Of a stretch of 64,000 nucleotides of DNA, positions 44,622 to 55,643 are shown one piece after another. Source of the DNA: Ligustrum vulgare. Its lineage: Eukaryota; Streptophyta; Magnoliopsida; Lamiales; Oleaceae. Positions within the stretch are counted from its first letter, which is position 1. Every line of letters starts with the position of its first letter. Location: the NCBI GenBank assembly GCA_963555705.1, contig OY743184.1, forward strand, positions 30,638,614 to 30,702,613, in the 5' to 3' direction. A program made the translations under genes and the position numbers. The notes under the pieces are model-generated. The model did not search any database and was not told where the DNA came from. It worked only from the letters and a program-made list of their open reading frames with translations.

Positions 44622-46408
44622 AACCCCCCAAACTTAAACTCTTGTTCGTCCTCGAATAAGATAGAATACAACTAATGAATCAAAATAGCAAAGAACAAAT
44701 AATTTTTTATATGTCAACATGTATACCATATGCCTCAATAATCCAGATCAATTTTTACTTCAGCAAGAGTTATGAACAATAAAGCAAAATAATTCTAGTT
44801 GTCCCATGCCAGATTTTCAAGTGTGTGTTTGAATAACCAATGTCAAACTCCTACTCATGCAACGATATACTTAAAACTGTGTAGCTCATTATGCAATATC
44901 AAGCCTAAAACCCATGTGGTCAACCCTATTTATCTAATGATTTTCCTTGCATCACTCGTGGATGATCACAACTTACTACTTTTCTCTCGAATCCCAAGGT
45001 TCCTTCTATTGATGTGGTTTCTAAACATCAAAATTTGCATTTTTCCACACCAGGTGGTCAGAATTAGCTAAGTCTGTCCAAACAATCAATGGTAAGAGGT
45101 TCCCTAATCCTTGCCTTTAGTATCAAAGTCTCAATCAACAAGCTTATACCAAACAAATATTATTTTTTTTTGAATGACTTTTTATTTTTATATCCATGTC
45201 TTTTACCATCTTTGTGCAATACTTTTTTCATTTGCGTTCTATGTGACCCCTATAGCGAGCTTTAGGTCGGTGGCTCCCAAGCCAGACGGCTTTAGGGCAC
45301 CAGGTTTGATAGACCCCTCAGACTTAATTACTCGAGTCACACAGTCAACATCAAAAAGTTAAAGATGTTTTATTGTCTTATGTGTAAGTCCACTCTCCGT
45401 ACTTGCTTTCTAATTGACCCCTGTAGCGAGCTTTAGGTCGGTGGCTCCCAAGCCAGACGACTTTAGGGCACCAGGTTTGAAAGACCCCTCGGACTTAATT
45501 ACTCGAGTCAAAAAGGCATTTGAAGAGTAGAATAAGACCTTCAGCATTTTTCTGTTTTTATGCCGGAAATGGTTTATACTCGTTGACCAAGACCTCTTCA
45601 ACCAATGACACATTTCAGGAACTACAGACCCTTAAAAGTTCAAACCTACCTTCACCACTTCTTTCCACCCCCAAACTGCTCTTGAGAAAGTTTAGTTTCT
45701 AAGTTTTAAAGGTTGGGATGTCTCATCATCTAAGTTTAGGGATTATCAAGTCATTCCTAAGTTCAAATTGCACAAATTTGCCCCACATGTATTAAACAAA
45801 TCCCTACACAAGTAATAATCCAACAATGGCTATGTGCGCGTGAAGATGAAATCTAGCAAGTAGTAACTAGTTCATAAAATTCTTGTTTTCATGCTGTTCA
45901 AAATTCAAACCAAAGCAAAATTTGATCCATACTATATCCTAGGCAATATACCTGTCAACAAGTTTTTCAATTTTTTTTTTTTTTTTTTTTTTTTTTATTT
46001 ATTTATTTATTTTTTGAATACATGCTGAATAAAAAGAAAACCTTAGCAGAAAAATGGACTACCCACCCCCAAACTTAAAATATACAGTGTCCTCAATGTA
46101 TCAGATCAAGTATATAAAAAGTATAACTAGGAGAGGTTAGAAGACTTCCCTGATCAATCTGAATGTGATGGAGATATGCATTCCCACAGTTCCCTGATCA
46201 TCTTCCTGTTGCAGAATCAGTCCTATCAAGGCATAAATGAAATTCAGGCATTAGAAATGTTATTGGATGAAAATGTAAAAAGAAATAAATAAAGCAAACA
46301 AATAAATAAATCAAACTAACGCATATAAAGCCGAATAAATAAAAGAAAATTGGGTTGCCTCCCAACAAGCGCTTGTTTATAGTCATTAGCTTGACTTTGA
46401 TATTTTGG
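44622..46408 (-). other. 3' non-coding region of element D
   Basis: On the minus strand: a polypurine tract AAGTTTGGGGGGTTT next to the LTR (44622-44636), a hairpin at 44641-44660, a second polypurine-like tract at 45665-45677, a third (TTTTAAGTTTGGGGGTGGGT) at 46061-46080, and two copies of a ~100-bp motif (45239-45511). A plus-strand poly-T/ATTT run spans about 45968-46013. No convincing gene. Confidence 0.75.
45239..45511 (-). repeat. Duplicated ~100-bp motif in the 3' region of element D
   Basis: Copies at about 45239-45345 and 45414-45520 share AGCGAGCTTTAGGTCGGTGG, CTCCCAAGCCAGACG, TTTAGGGCACCAGGTTTGA and GACTTAATTACTCGAGTCA. They differ at only a few positions. Related copies occur in E at 35841-36160. 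Confidence 0.8.
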
Positions 46409-48525
46409 CTACTCTTCATTTGGATTTTCAAGTGGTAGGATTGTCTTCTCATTGGAGTAATCACCCCCCCAATAAGCTTTCAACCTTTGGCCATTAATCT
46501 TGAACCGTCTCAAATGATCCTGTGAAACAACCTCCACTGTCCCATAAGGATAAACAGCCACAACTGTGTAAGGACCTGACCATCTGGATTTTAACTTCCC
46601 TGGAAAGAGCTTGAGGCGAGAATTGAACATCAAAACTTGTTGACCAACCACAAACTCTTTTTCTTTGATATGCTTATCGTGCCACTTTTTTGTCTTTTCC
46701 TTATACAACTTGGCATTCTCATATGCCCCCAATCTAAATTCGTCAAGCTCATTTAGTTGTAGGATTCTCTTCTTTCCAGCTGACTTCATATCAAAATTCA
46801 GCAAATGTGTTGCCCAATATGCTTTATGCTCAAGCTCTACCGGCAAGTGACATGCTTTTCCAAAGACTAACCTATAAGGGGACATCCCAATTGGTGTCTT
46901 GAAGGCTGTGCGATATGCCCATAATGCATCATCCAGCTTCTTTGACCAATCAGTGCATGATGTATTAACTGTTGCCTCAAGAATTTTTTTTAGCTCTCTA
47001 TTGGAAATTTCAACCTGTCCACTTGTCTGAGGATGATAAGGTGTTGCAACTCGATGTTTGACTCCATATTTAGCTAACAATGATGAGAATTGGCGGTTGC
47101 AAAAGTGTTTTCCTCCATCACTAATGATAGCTCGAGGTGTACCATACCTTGAGAAAATGTTCTTCTTTATGAATTGTGTCACAACTCGTCCATCATTTGT
47201 TGGCAAAGCAACAGCCTCAACCCATTTAGATACATAATCTACAGCCACCAAAATATATTGTTGACCATATGAAGATTGGAATGGTCCCATGAAGTCAATG
47301 CCCCAAACATCAAATAACTCAACTTCTAAAATATTGTTTAAAGGCATCTCATTCTTCCTTGAGATATTCCCTTGTCTTTGGCATTTATCACACTTTTTCA
47401 CTAATGTATAAGCATCCCTAAACAGTGTAGGCCAATAAAAACCAGATTGTAAGACTTTAGCTGCTGTTTTGGTAGCTGCAAAGTGACTCCCGTATGGAGC
47501 AGAGTGACAGTGTTCTAGAATTTGTTCCTGTTCTTCTTCTGGCACGCAACGACGTATGATTTGATCTGGGCCTCTTCTATAGAGGAATGGATCATCCCAA
47601 AAGTAATGCTTAAGATCACTGAAAAATTTCTTCTTCTGTTGACTTGAATACTCTGGGGGAATCACAGCACTTGCCAAATAATTTACATAATCAGCATACC
47701 AAGGTGCTATCTCGATTTTCAAAAGAGTTTCATCTGGAAATACCTCATTGATTTCACCTGGAGGATCCTCTTCTTGCTGCTCCATGCGAGATAAATGATC
47801 AGCTACCAAGTTCTCACTACCTTTTTTATCCCTAATTTCCAAATTGAATTCCTGTAATAGAAGTATCCATCTGATAAGTCTTGGTTTTGCATCCTTCTTT
47901 TCAAACAGGTACTTCAGTGCTGAATGGTCAGTGTATACTATCACCTTTGATCCAATCAAATAAGATCTGAATTTATCAAAGGCGAACACCACTGCCGAAA
48001 GCTCTTTTTCTGTGGTGGCATAATTTAACTGAGCTTCATCTAGAGTCCTGCTGGCATAATGAATCACATGTAGGATTTTGTTCTTTCGTTGCCCCAAAAC
48101 TGCTCCAATCGCATAGTCACTAGCATCACACATTAATTCGAATGGATAACCCCAATCAGGTGAAGATAACACTGGAGCCGTGACCAATTTTTCTTTTAAA
48201 GTATTAAATGCATCCAAAAAATTCTCAGAAAAGTTAAAAGGGACATCCTTTTCCAACAGTGTGCAAAGAGGTTTGGTTATTTTTGAAAAGTCTTTGATGA
48301 AACGCCGATAGAAACCAACATGTCCCAAGAAACTTCTGATCCCTTTTACGGTACTAGGTGGAGGTAACTTCTCTATCACTTGTATCTTGGCCTTTTCCAC
48401 CTCAATTCCTCTTGCTGAAATTAAGTTTCCTAAAACAATTCCTTCCTGAACCATAAAGTGACATTTCTCCCAGTTGAGCACTAGGTTAGTCTCTTCGCAC
48501 CTCTGCATCACTGTCTTTAAGTAAC
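46409..48525 (-). pseudogene. RT C-terminus, RNase H and integrase of element D
   Basis: A 700-codon open frame. It opens in RT after the catalytic site ([20 protein letters not shown]), passes RNase H ([40 protein letters not shown]) and integrase: zinc finger [20 protein letters not shown] with KCDKCQR intact, core [40 protein letters not shown] and [17 protein letters not shown], and C-terminal [20 protein letters not shown]. All catalytic residues appear present. It is separated from upstream RT by a one-base deletion near 48545. Confidence 0.93.
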
Positions 48526-48975
48526 TTAAACATTCATTGAATGAAACCCAAATACTGAGAAATCATCCATGAATACCTCAATGATCTTACCCACCATATC
48601 AGAGAAGATGGACGTCATACATCTCTGAAAAGTAGCTGGAGCATTACATAGTCCAAAAGGCATTCTTCTGTATGCAAAAGTCCCATAAGGACAAGTGAAA
48701 GTAGTTTTATCCTGATCTTCTGGTGCTATGGGAATCTGATTATACCCCGAATACCCATCCAGGAAACAATAATGTGAATGCCCTGCAAGTCTTTCTAGCA
48801 TTTGATCAATGAAAGGAAGGGGAAAATGATCCTTCCTAGTGGCATTATTGAGCTTGCGATAGTCAATGCAAACTCGCCAACCTGTTACTGTACGTGTTGG
48901 AATGAGCTCATTATTTTCATTTGGGACCACTGTAATTCCTCCCTTTTTGGGACTACATGCACAGGACTTACCCAA
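48526..48975 (-). pseudogene. RT core of element D, in a shifted frame
   Basis: 150 codons: [60 protein letters not shown] and the catalytic [11 protein letters not shown]. Bounded by one-base deletions at about 48953 (GGGACTAC where C has GGGAACTAC) and about 48545. Both are visible by comparison with element C. Confidence 0.93.
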
Positions 48976-51800
48976 TGACTATCAGATATAGGATAAATCA
49001 TTCCTGCATCCAACAATTTCAGCACTTCTGCTTTCACAACCTCCTGCATGTTTGGGTTCAATCTGCGTTGTCGTTCAATTGATGGTTTGAACTCATCTTC
49101 CATTAGAATCTTGTGCATGCAAAGGGAAGGACTAATTCCTTTTATGTCAGAAATTGTCCATCCAATTGCAGTTTTGTGATCTCGAAGAACTCTAAGCAAT
49201 TGATCTTCTTCATTCTCAGAAAGAGAGTTAGATATGATAACTGGAAGGGTGTTCTTCTCTCCTAGGAATGCATATCGCAGATGAGGTGGAAGTTGTTTTA
49301 ACTCAAGTGTTGGAGCCTTTTGAATAGATGGTAGAGATTTCTCAGAACCTTCACTCAGCTCCAACATGGGTTGTTTTATGCATGGGGGAATTGCTTCCAA
49401 ATCTCGAATGCATTTCTCCACTTTTTCAGAGGGACATGGACGTTTTCCAGAGTACATCATACAAGCCTCAAGCGGATCTTGATGGTGATCAAGCATGAAC
49501 TCCTTTGTCACAACTTTGTCTATTGCATCAATTTGATAGCAGGATTCGACTTCATCTCCAAATTTGATTGCGTTGAAAACATTGATTTTTAATTCTTCAT
49601 CATTGATTCTAAAAATCAATTGTCCCTTCTGCACATCAATCAATGCTCTACCAGTGGCTAAAAATGGACGTCCCAAAATGAGGGGGACGTCTCTGTCTTC
49701 TTCCATGTCCAAGATTACAAAATCTGCTGGAAAAATGAATTTATCAACCTTTACCAGAATATCTTCCACTATCCCCCTAGGGTGTTTGATTGACCTGTCA
49801 GCTAGCTGTAGGGTGATAGTAGTGGCTTTTGCTTCCCCCAAACCAAGCTTCTTGAAAAGAGACAATGGCATCAAATTAATGCTTGCGCCTAAATCACAAA
49901 GTGCATCATCCACAAACTTGTTACCAATATTGCAGGGAATAATGAAACTCCCAGGGTCTTTCAATTTTGGTGGTAACTTGTGTAATAGTCTCGCACTGCA
50001 ATCCTCAGTCAACATCACAGTTTCATTCTCCTCCAGCCTTCTCTTGTTTGACAATATGTCCTTCATAAACTTAGCATAGCTGGGCATTTGTGCCAAGGCA
50101 TCTGCAAATGGTATGTTGATGTGCAATTTCTTGAACACCTCCAAAAATTTTGCAAATTGTTTATCAAGCTTGTGTCTTTGCAACCTTCGTGGGAATGGAA
50201 TAGGAGGTACATATGCCTTTACAGGAACAGTTGCTTTAACTTGTGGAGCTTCTGAAGCTTCTTCTTGATTTCCTTTTATTGAGTCATTGAATTGGTCCAC
50301 TTGTTCCTTTTCAGTATTAGGTACCTTCTCTGTGTCAATTGGTGGTCTCTTAACAGTTATTTCAGGTAGTTGTATACCACTTCTAGTGGTAATAGCTTGT
50401 ACCTGTTCCTTAGGATTTTTCTCTGTGTTGCTTGGTAGAGTTCCTTGATTTCTGCTTGTTAATGCTACAGCCATCTGTCCCATTTGATTTTCCAAATTTT
50501 TTATAGCTGCCTGTTGGTTTTGAAAAACTTGTTCAGTCTTTGCCATGTACTGTGCAAACATGTCTTCCAACGACGGCTTCTTTGGTTGCTGTTGTTGTTG
50601 AGGTTGAAAACCTGGTGGTTTTGTTTGAAAATTTCCTTCATGACTTTGACTTTGATTGTTAGACCAAGAGAAATTTGGATGATTTCTCCACCCTGGATTA
50701 TAGGTATTGGAATAGGGGTTATTTTGATACTTCTGAAAATTCTGGGCATAGTTGACATTCTCGCATTGCATTCCATGTGTTGAGGCTAAAGGACAACTAG
50801 CTGTAACATGATCTGCCCCGCATCCTTCGCAAATTGGTGTTGGTTGTTGCACCATGTTCACAGGTCGAGTTAAATTGTCCAGTTTTTTTGAAATCACTTC
50901 CATTTGGGCTGTTAATTGCGTAACTACATCGACATTGTGGATACCAGATGCCTTTCTTGGAATTTCCCTTTCAGTAGGCCACATTGCATGGTTCTCCGCA
51001 ATTCTCTCATATAGTTCATGTGCTCGGTCAATATCTAATCTCATTATTGATCCCCCTGCCGAAGCATCAAGCATATTGCGGTATTCAGGATGCAATCCTA
51101 AATAAAAGATGTACACCTGAGCATTTTTTGGTATGTCCAAATTTGGACACTTTCTAAAATAGTCCTTGAATCTCTTCCATGCCTCAGGGTAACTCTCAAG
51201 GTCTCGTTGTTTGAAAGTGTGAACTTCATTTCTGATTTGGAGAACTCGAGATGGAGGGAAAAACTTCATGGTGAATTTTTGTACCATATCATTCCAAGAT
51301 ACAATGCTTCCAGGAGCTAATGAGCGTAGCCATTCCCTAGCATTATATTTTAAAGTATGGGGAAACAAACGCATTCGAAAAGCGTCTGTTGACATCCCTT
51401 CGTGACTGATTACATCGCATAGCATTAAAAAGGCTTGAATGTGCTCATGCGGATTTTCAGTCGCCTTACCAAAGAACTTGATGTCTTGATGATTTTGAAA
51501 TAAATTTATGACATCAGGTCTAAGGTGGTAATTTTCCTGCCCGAATGGTGGATAAACAATAGTTTGTTGTACAGGGGCGGGCGCGGGATTTACATAATCC
51601 CCAACCAGCACTTGAGCGTTATCGTGAACTGCTCCTCGTTGAATTTGCACTTCTTGCTCATGAGGAGCAAGTGGCAATTGATTTTGATTTTGATTATTTT
51701 CCATATCCCTGTTTTCTCTTTGTTCTTTTCTACGTTGTCTAAAGGTTCTTTCTATTTCAGGATCTATTGGTAATAGTTCAGGCTCGTTAAAACCTAGCAT
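48885..51800 (-). CDS. Gag-protease of element D
   Basis: A 971-codon frame, the longest in the window, starting MLGFNEPELLPIDPEIERTF. Gag capsid part: FFGKATENPHEHIQAFLMLC, MRLFPHTLKYNAREWLRSLA and FTMKFFPPSRVLQIRNEVHT (residues ~110-230). A zinc-knuckle-like CEGCGADHVTASC follows at residue ~330, then a Gln-rich linker. Protease at residues ~600-700: [20 protein letters not shown] (Leu in place of Ser/Thr in D-S/T-G), LADRSIKHPRGIVEDILVKV and [12 protein letters not shown]. It then runs into the start of RT (GMIYPISDSHWVSPVHVVPK) before a frameshift ends it. The domain order and text are those of the Athila lineage. Confidence 0.93.
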   Translation of the reverse strand: MLGFNEPELLPIDPEIERTFRQRRKEQRENRDMENNQNQNQLPLAPHEQEVQIQRGAVHDNAQVLVGDYVNPAPAPVQQTIVYPPFGQENYHLRPDVINLFQNHQDIKFFGKATENPHEHIQAFLMLCDVISHEGMSTDAFRMRLFPHTLKYNAREWLRSLAPGSIVSWNDMVQKFTMKFFPPSRVLQIRNEVHTFKQRDLESYPEAWKRFKDYFRKCPNLDIPKNAQVYIFYLGLHPEYRNMLDASAGGSIMRLDIDRAHELYERIAENHAMWPTEREIPRKASGIHNVDVVTQLTAQMEVISKKLDNLTRPVNMVQQPTPICEGCGADHVTASCPLASTHGMQCENVNYAQNFQKYQNNPYSNTYNPGWRNHPNFSWSNNQSQSHEGNFQTKPPGFQPQQQQQPKKPSLEDMFAQYMAKTEQVFQNQQAAIKNLENQMGQMAVALTSRNQGTLPSNTEKNPKEQVQAITTRSGIQLPEITVKRPPIDTEKVPNTEKEQVDQFNDSIKGNQEEASEAPQVKATVPVKAYVPPIPFPRRLQRHKLDKQFAKFLEVFKKLHINIPFADALAQMPSYAKFMKDILSNKRRLEENETVMLTEDCSARLLHKLPPKLKDPGSFIIPCNIGNKFVDDALCDLGASINLMPLSLFKKLGLGEAKATTITLQLADRSIKHPRGIVEDILVKVDKFIFPADFVILDMEEDRDVPLILGRPFLATGRALIDVQKGQLIFRINDEELKINVFNAIKFGDEVESCYQIDAIDKVVTKEFMLDHHQDPLEACMMYSGKRPCPSEKVEKCIRDLEAIPPCIKQPMLELSEGSEKSLPSIQKAPTLELKQLPPHLRYAFLGEKNTLPVIISNSLSENEEDQLLRVLRDHKTAIGWTISDIKGISPSLCMHKILMEDEFKPSIERQRRLNPNMQEVVKAEVLKLLDAGMIYPISDSHWVSPVHVVPKREELQWSQMKIMSSFQHVQ

Positions 51801-51977
51801 ATACTACTCAATGACCAATGTGAAGAGAAAAATAAGGAATTATGAATAACCAAAATAAAGTAAAAATAAAAATAATGACAATGAAAACTAAAAACTAAAA
51901 ATCAAAATTTAATTGAATTAAAGGTAAACTAATAATTATACTAAATCCGTTATTCCCCGGCAACGACGCCAAAAACT
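51801..51977 (-). other. Leader and primer binding site of element D
   Basis: The minus strand next to the LTR reads TTTTTGGCGTCGTTGCCGGG (about 51957-51976). It differs by one base from the site in E (GGCGCCG). A short AT-rich leader precedes gag. Confidence 0.85.
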
Positions 51978-53748
51978 TGTTCGGTTCAAATCCCGCAAGT
52001 GTACGGGATCGTTGACAAGTAATAATTGTGATGAGTTGAGAGTATCGTTCCCACGAGGAATAATGTTTAGTCCTAATTACTAGTTTATCGTCGACTCAAT
52101 TAATGAAAACAATTAAAATAAAAGGATGATTTTGTTTGTCTATCTATTCTAAAAATCTGCAATAAATAAAACTTAAATAAAAACAAATGTTTGGGAGTAA
52201 AATATGAATGGAGAGCATGTATTGGAATCCGAATCCACTTGTTATCACCTATCTCAATTCAACAATTCGTAGTTTAAATCATTCATGCGTTTCTTGACAA
52301 ACGATAATTCACATACAATTAATTTTCTTTTCCAAAACAAATTAAATCTACCCTAAACATGAAACGAATCTATTCCTAGTCCGAATACGAATGTTTAGAA
52401 CGCATTAGATCACACAATTATCAATTAGATTGCACATGTCATAGTGTTATTCCTAACATCTAGTGTTCATGTGTTGATCATGCAATGTTCCAACTTATTG
52501 TGACTTTTCCAAGACTACAACAAGTAACGATATATTTAACTGGTGGCCACTCAATCAAATAATAATAACAATAAAGCATGTAAGATCAATCAAGACAACA
52601 CAAAAAAATTATTAAACTACTAGTTATCGAATCAAAATAAATTAACAACAAGTTTCATCTTCATCCAATACATAAGGAATTAGCCTAGCATATTAAAGTG
52701 GGAATTAAACACAAAGAATTGGAAAAATGTCACCCTGTTGAATCGCGAAATACACTGGAATCTGCCTTCTTTTTTTAACTCCACAGCCGGCTTCCTTCTT
52801 CTTCTTTTTAATTCCAGCCGAAACTCCTCCCAAAATCAACCAATCACACTCCTTTTTATCAAGAAGAAAAAGAATTCGGCCAACCTAATTTTGTTCCGGC
52901 CGAGCAATGTATATTCTGTTTTCTCCAAGTTGGCAGCTCCCTGTTGAATGATCGAATCTAATCCTTCGGTCTCTTCCCAGCCGAGCACTTGTGTTTTTCC
53001 CTTAAATCCACCGACCAACACCTCCTATTGTATATACTCTGCCTCTAAAACTGCCCAGCCGGTTTCTTTAATCATTCCCAGGCGGTTATGTATGTATCCT
53101 ATAATCTGCCCTTTAATTCCAACCAATCAGCACTCCAATATCTCTCCACCACCGTCCAGCAGCCCCCTGTTTTCCCCCACTCGGCTCTATTCTCAAACCA
53201 GCTGATCCCTACTGAATATGGTTCTCTCAATCCGTCCTTTTAATTCCAAGCTATCACCACTAATTTGGGATTGTCCAATGATAATAAATAAATATCTCCA
53301 CTCCAATCTCTCAATTCATCTCCACCACTTTTGATTAATTCCAATTGACTTTTCCTCCAGCCTACGCCCTCTCTCCCCCCTTCTGTCTCACTCGGCTGTG
53401 TATATATATATATGTATAAAACAAAAGACAAAAGCCCAATTAGGGTTATGTTTAAAGAATCAATTCCTCAAATAACTCAAATTGGTCCTTGAGTTTTTAA
53501 TTGTGCAATTTATGTCTTCATTTATGTCAATTCGAGTTCCTCAATTTTGGGAAGTTTCACTTGAGTCCCACTTTTTTCCTTTTTTGTACGGCTTTAGTCC
53601 ATTTTTTCCGTTTCGCATCCAAACGCATTCAAAATTTGATTTTTCCTAAAACAAACAAAATAAATATATAATTAGCAATATCTTATTCTAAAACACTTAC
53701 AATTGTCTAAATTTAAAGCCAAGATAAGTACGCAAAACGTACTTATCA
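51978..53748 (-). repeat. 5' LTR of element D
   Basis: 1771 bp, same length as the 3' LTR. Differences I found include TTTTCCAAG/TTTTTCAAG, CCGGCCGAGC/CCAGCCGAGC and GCCAAGATAA/GCAAAGATAA. Confidence 0.95.
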
Positions 53749-55479
53749 AGAACTTGGCATTTGAGCTAATGCATCGGAAAAAGGAATGTTGATGTGTAGC
53801 TTCTTGAACACTTCCAAAAATTCTCCAAATTGACTGTCGAGCTTTTGCTTTTGCAACCTTTGAGGAAAGGGAATAGGAGGCACATAAGCCTTGATCGATG
53901 TTGGGGCCTTTGATGTGGATGCTTCCGGCTCACTTTCCTTTGGCACTTCAACAATTTTTTCGGATGCTTGAATATGTTCATTTTCTTCAATGGGAGCCTT
54001 GTTTGATTGAGTTGTTGGTTGTGGGGTCGTGATCTCGGGAAATTGCACACCGCTCCTTGTTGTAATAGCTTGAACATTCTCCCTAGGATTTGTCTCAGTG
54101 TTGCAAGGCAAAGCTCCTTGTTGCCTTTCCGAGAGAAGTTTATCTATTTGGCCCACTTGCTTCTCCAAATTTTTCAAAGATGCATCATTGCATTCTTGAT
54201 ATTGCAATTGATGATTTGCTAGCTTGGTGATAGCCTCTTCCCATCCCTCTTTCTTCTCTTGTGGCTTTGGATTCAACACATTGTGATTGTTGCCATAAGA
54301 TAGAATAGGATAATTTCTCTAACCGGGATTGTATGTAGGAGCATATGGATTGAATCCTTGGCATTGAAAATTTTGAGCATAAGCAACTTGCTCGATAGAT
54401 GAAGAACCACTTGCCACCAGTGGACACATAGAGCTTTGATGATTAGCCCCACATATATCAAATACCGTAGGGACTTGAACCATGTTGACGGGCCGAGAGG
54501 TTGAAGTAGATAACCCTTCCACTTTCTTGGCTAAGGAATCAATCTTTGACAAGAAGAGTGCATAATCATCACCCCCTCGTGCACCACTAGAACTCCTTGG
54601 TGCACTTCTATCCGGCCACATTGCACTTTGTTCACTTATGATCTCAAACAAATCATAAGCCTCTCGAATGTTCTTTGTCTTGATGGACCCATTAGAGGAT
54701 GAATCCACATTTGAACGGCAAGGAGGAGTTAACCAGACATAGAAGTGGTTGACTTGTTGGCCCAATGTAATCCCATGATTTGGGCACTTCCTAAGCATAT
54801 CTTTGAATCTCTCCCAAGCTTCATGAAAGCTCTCCATCTCGAATTGTTGAAATGTAGTAATATCATGCTTGAGTTTAGGAACTCTAGATGGTGGGAAAAA
54901 TTTTGTAGTGAACCTTTGGACAAACTCCACCCAAGTCGTGATACTCCCCGGAGGCAAAGTGTCAAACCATTCTCTTGCTTTATCTTTCAATGTATGTAAA
55001 AATAACCTCATCCGGATTGCCTCCACATTCACACCCTCATAGTTGAAGTTGCTACAAATCTCTAGGAACCGTACCACATGGGCATGTGGGTTTTCATCGG
55101 TCCTCCCATAGAATGAGATGGTGTTGGAGAATAAATTGATGACATCCGGCCGAAGTTGAAAATTTGGATGATTGTAGGAGGGATAGACGATGCTTGATTG
55201 ATTCTCGACAATAGGAGGATTGATGAAATCTCCAAAAATCATGTCTTCTTCATTAACAACGGACTCTTGAGCTCTAGCCGCTTGAGGAACAAAACCAGGT
55301 GGGATTCCACCCCTTGGAGGAATTGCAGTTGGAGCATTAAGCTCGATGTTAACTCTTTCTCCTTCCATCCCAGTAAGAAGTTGTCTCCTAACTTCCCATT
55401 GTTCCCTTAACATACATCGAAAAGTTCCTTCGATATCCAGATCTATTTCAACTAGATCAAGACTTCTACTTCGATGCAT
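53749..55479 (-). pseudogene. Gag of element E
   Basis: The frame from 55479 reads MHRSRSLDLVEIDLDIEGTF, then the capsid part FYGRTDENPHAHVVRFLEIC, LFLHTLKDKAREWFDTLPPG and FTTKFFPPSRVPKLKHDITT. The knuckle is FDICGANHQSSMCP, where the first Cys has become Phe. A stop at about 54319 is followed by the frame 53746-54279 with the linker (AITTRSGVQFPEITTPQPTT) up to LAQMPS, where D is inserted. The N-terminus differs clearly from D and C, so E is a separate Athila family. Confidence 0.88.
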
Positions 55480-55643
55480 GCATAATTAACAACCTAGAAC
55501 AATACAAGAAATTAGAAGATTTCTTACACAAAACAAAACAAAAGAAAATTTGTACAAGAAATAAAAGTAACTGAAAGTCAAAACTAATATCAACTAAAAT
55601 GTAATTTAAATAGAAACAATCCCCGGCAACGGCGCCAAAAACT
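55480..55643 (-). other. Leader and primer binding site of element E
   Basis: The minus strand next to the LTR reads GTTTTTGGCGCCGTTGCCGG (about 55623-55642), the classical Tat/Athila site, unchanged here. Confidence 0.88.

Larger units (their letters stand above)
42851..53748 (-). mobile_element. Element D: young Athila-lineage Ty3/gypsy retrotransposon inserted in E
   Basis: Two 1771-bp LTRs (42851-44621 and 51978-53748) that differ at about eight positions by my reading, roughly 99.5 percent identity. Between them on the minus strand lie primer site, gag, protease, RT, RNase H, integrase and a 1.8-kb non-coding 3' region. It sits in E at the codons for MPS/YAKFM. Flanking bases ATAGC and AGAAC are each one change from ATAAC, the expected target sequence. 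Two one-base deletions in RT break the single gag-pol frame. Confidence 0.95.

Noticed and set aside
45410..45613. Minus-strand frame over the duplicated motif of D (TRVIKSEGSFKPGALK...)
   Set aside because: Open in both D copies, but the corresponding E copies have stops and shifts, so I treat the motif as non-coding rather than a conserved peptide.
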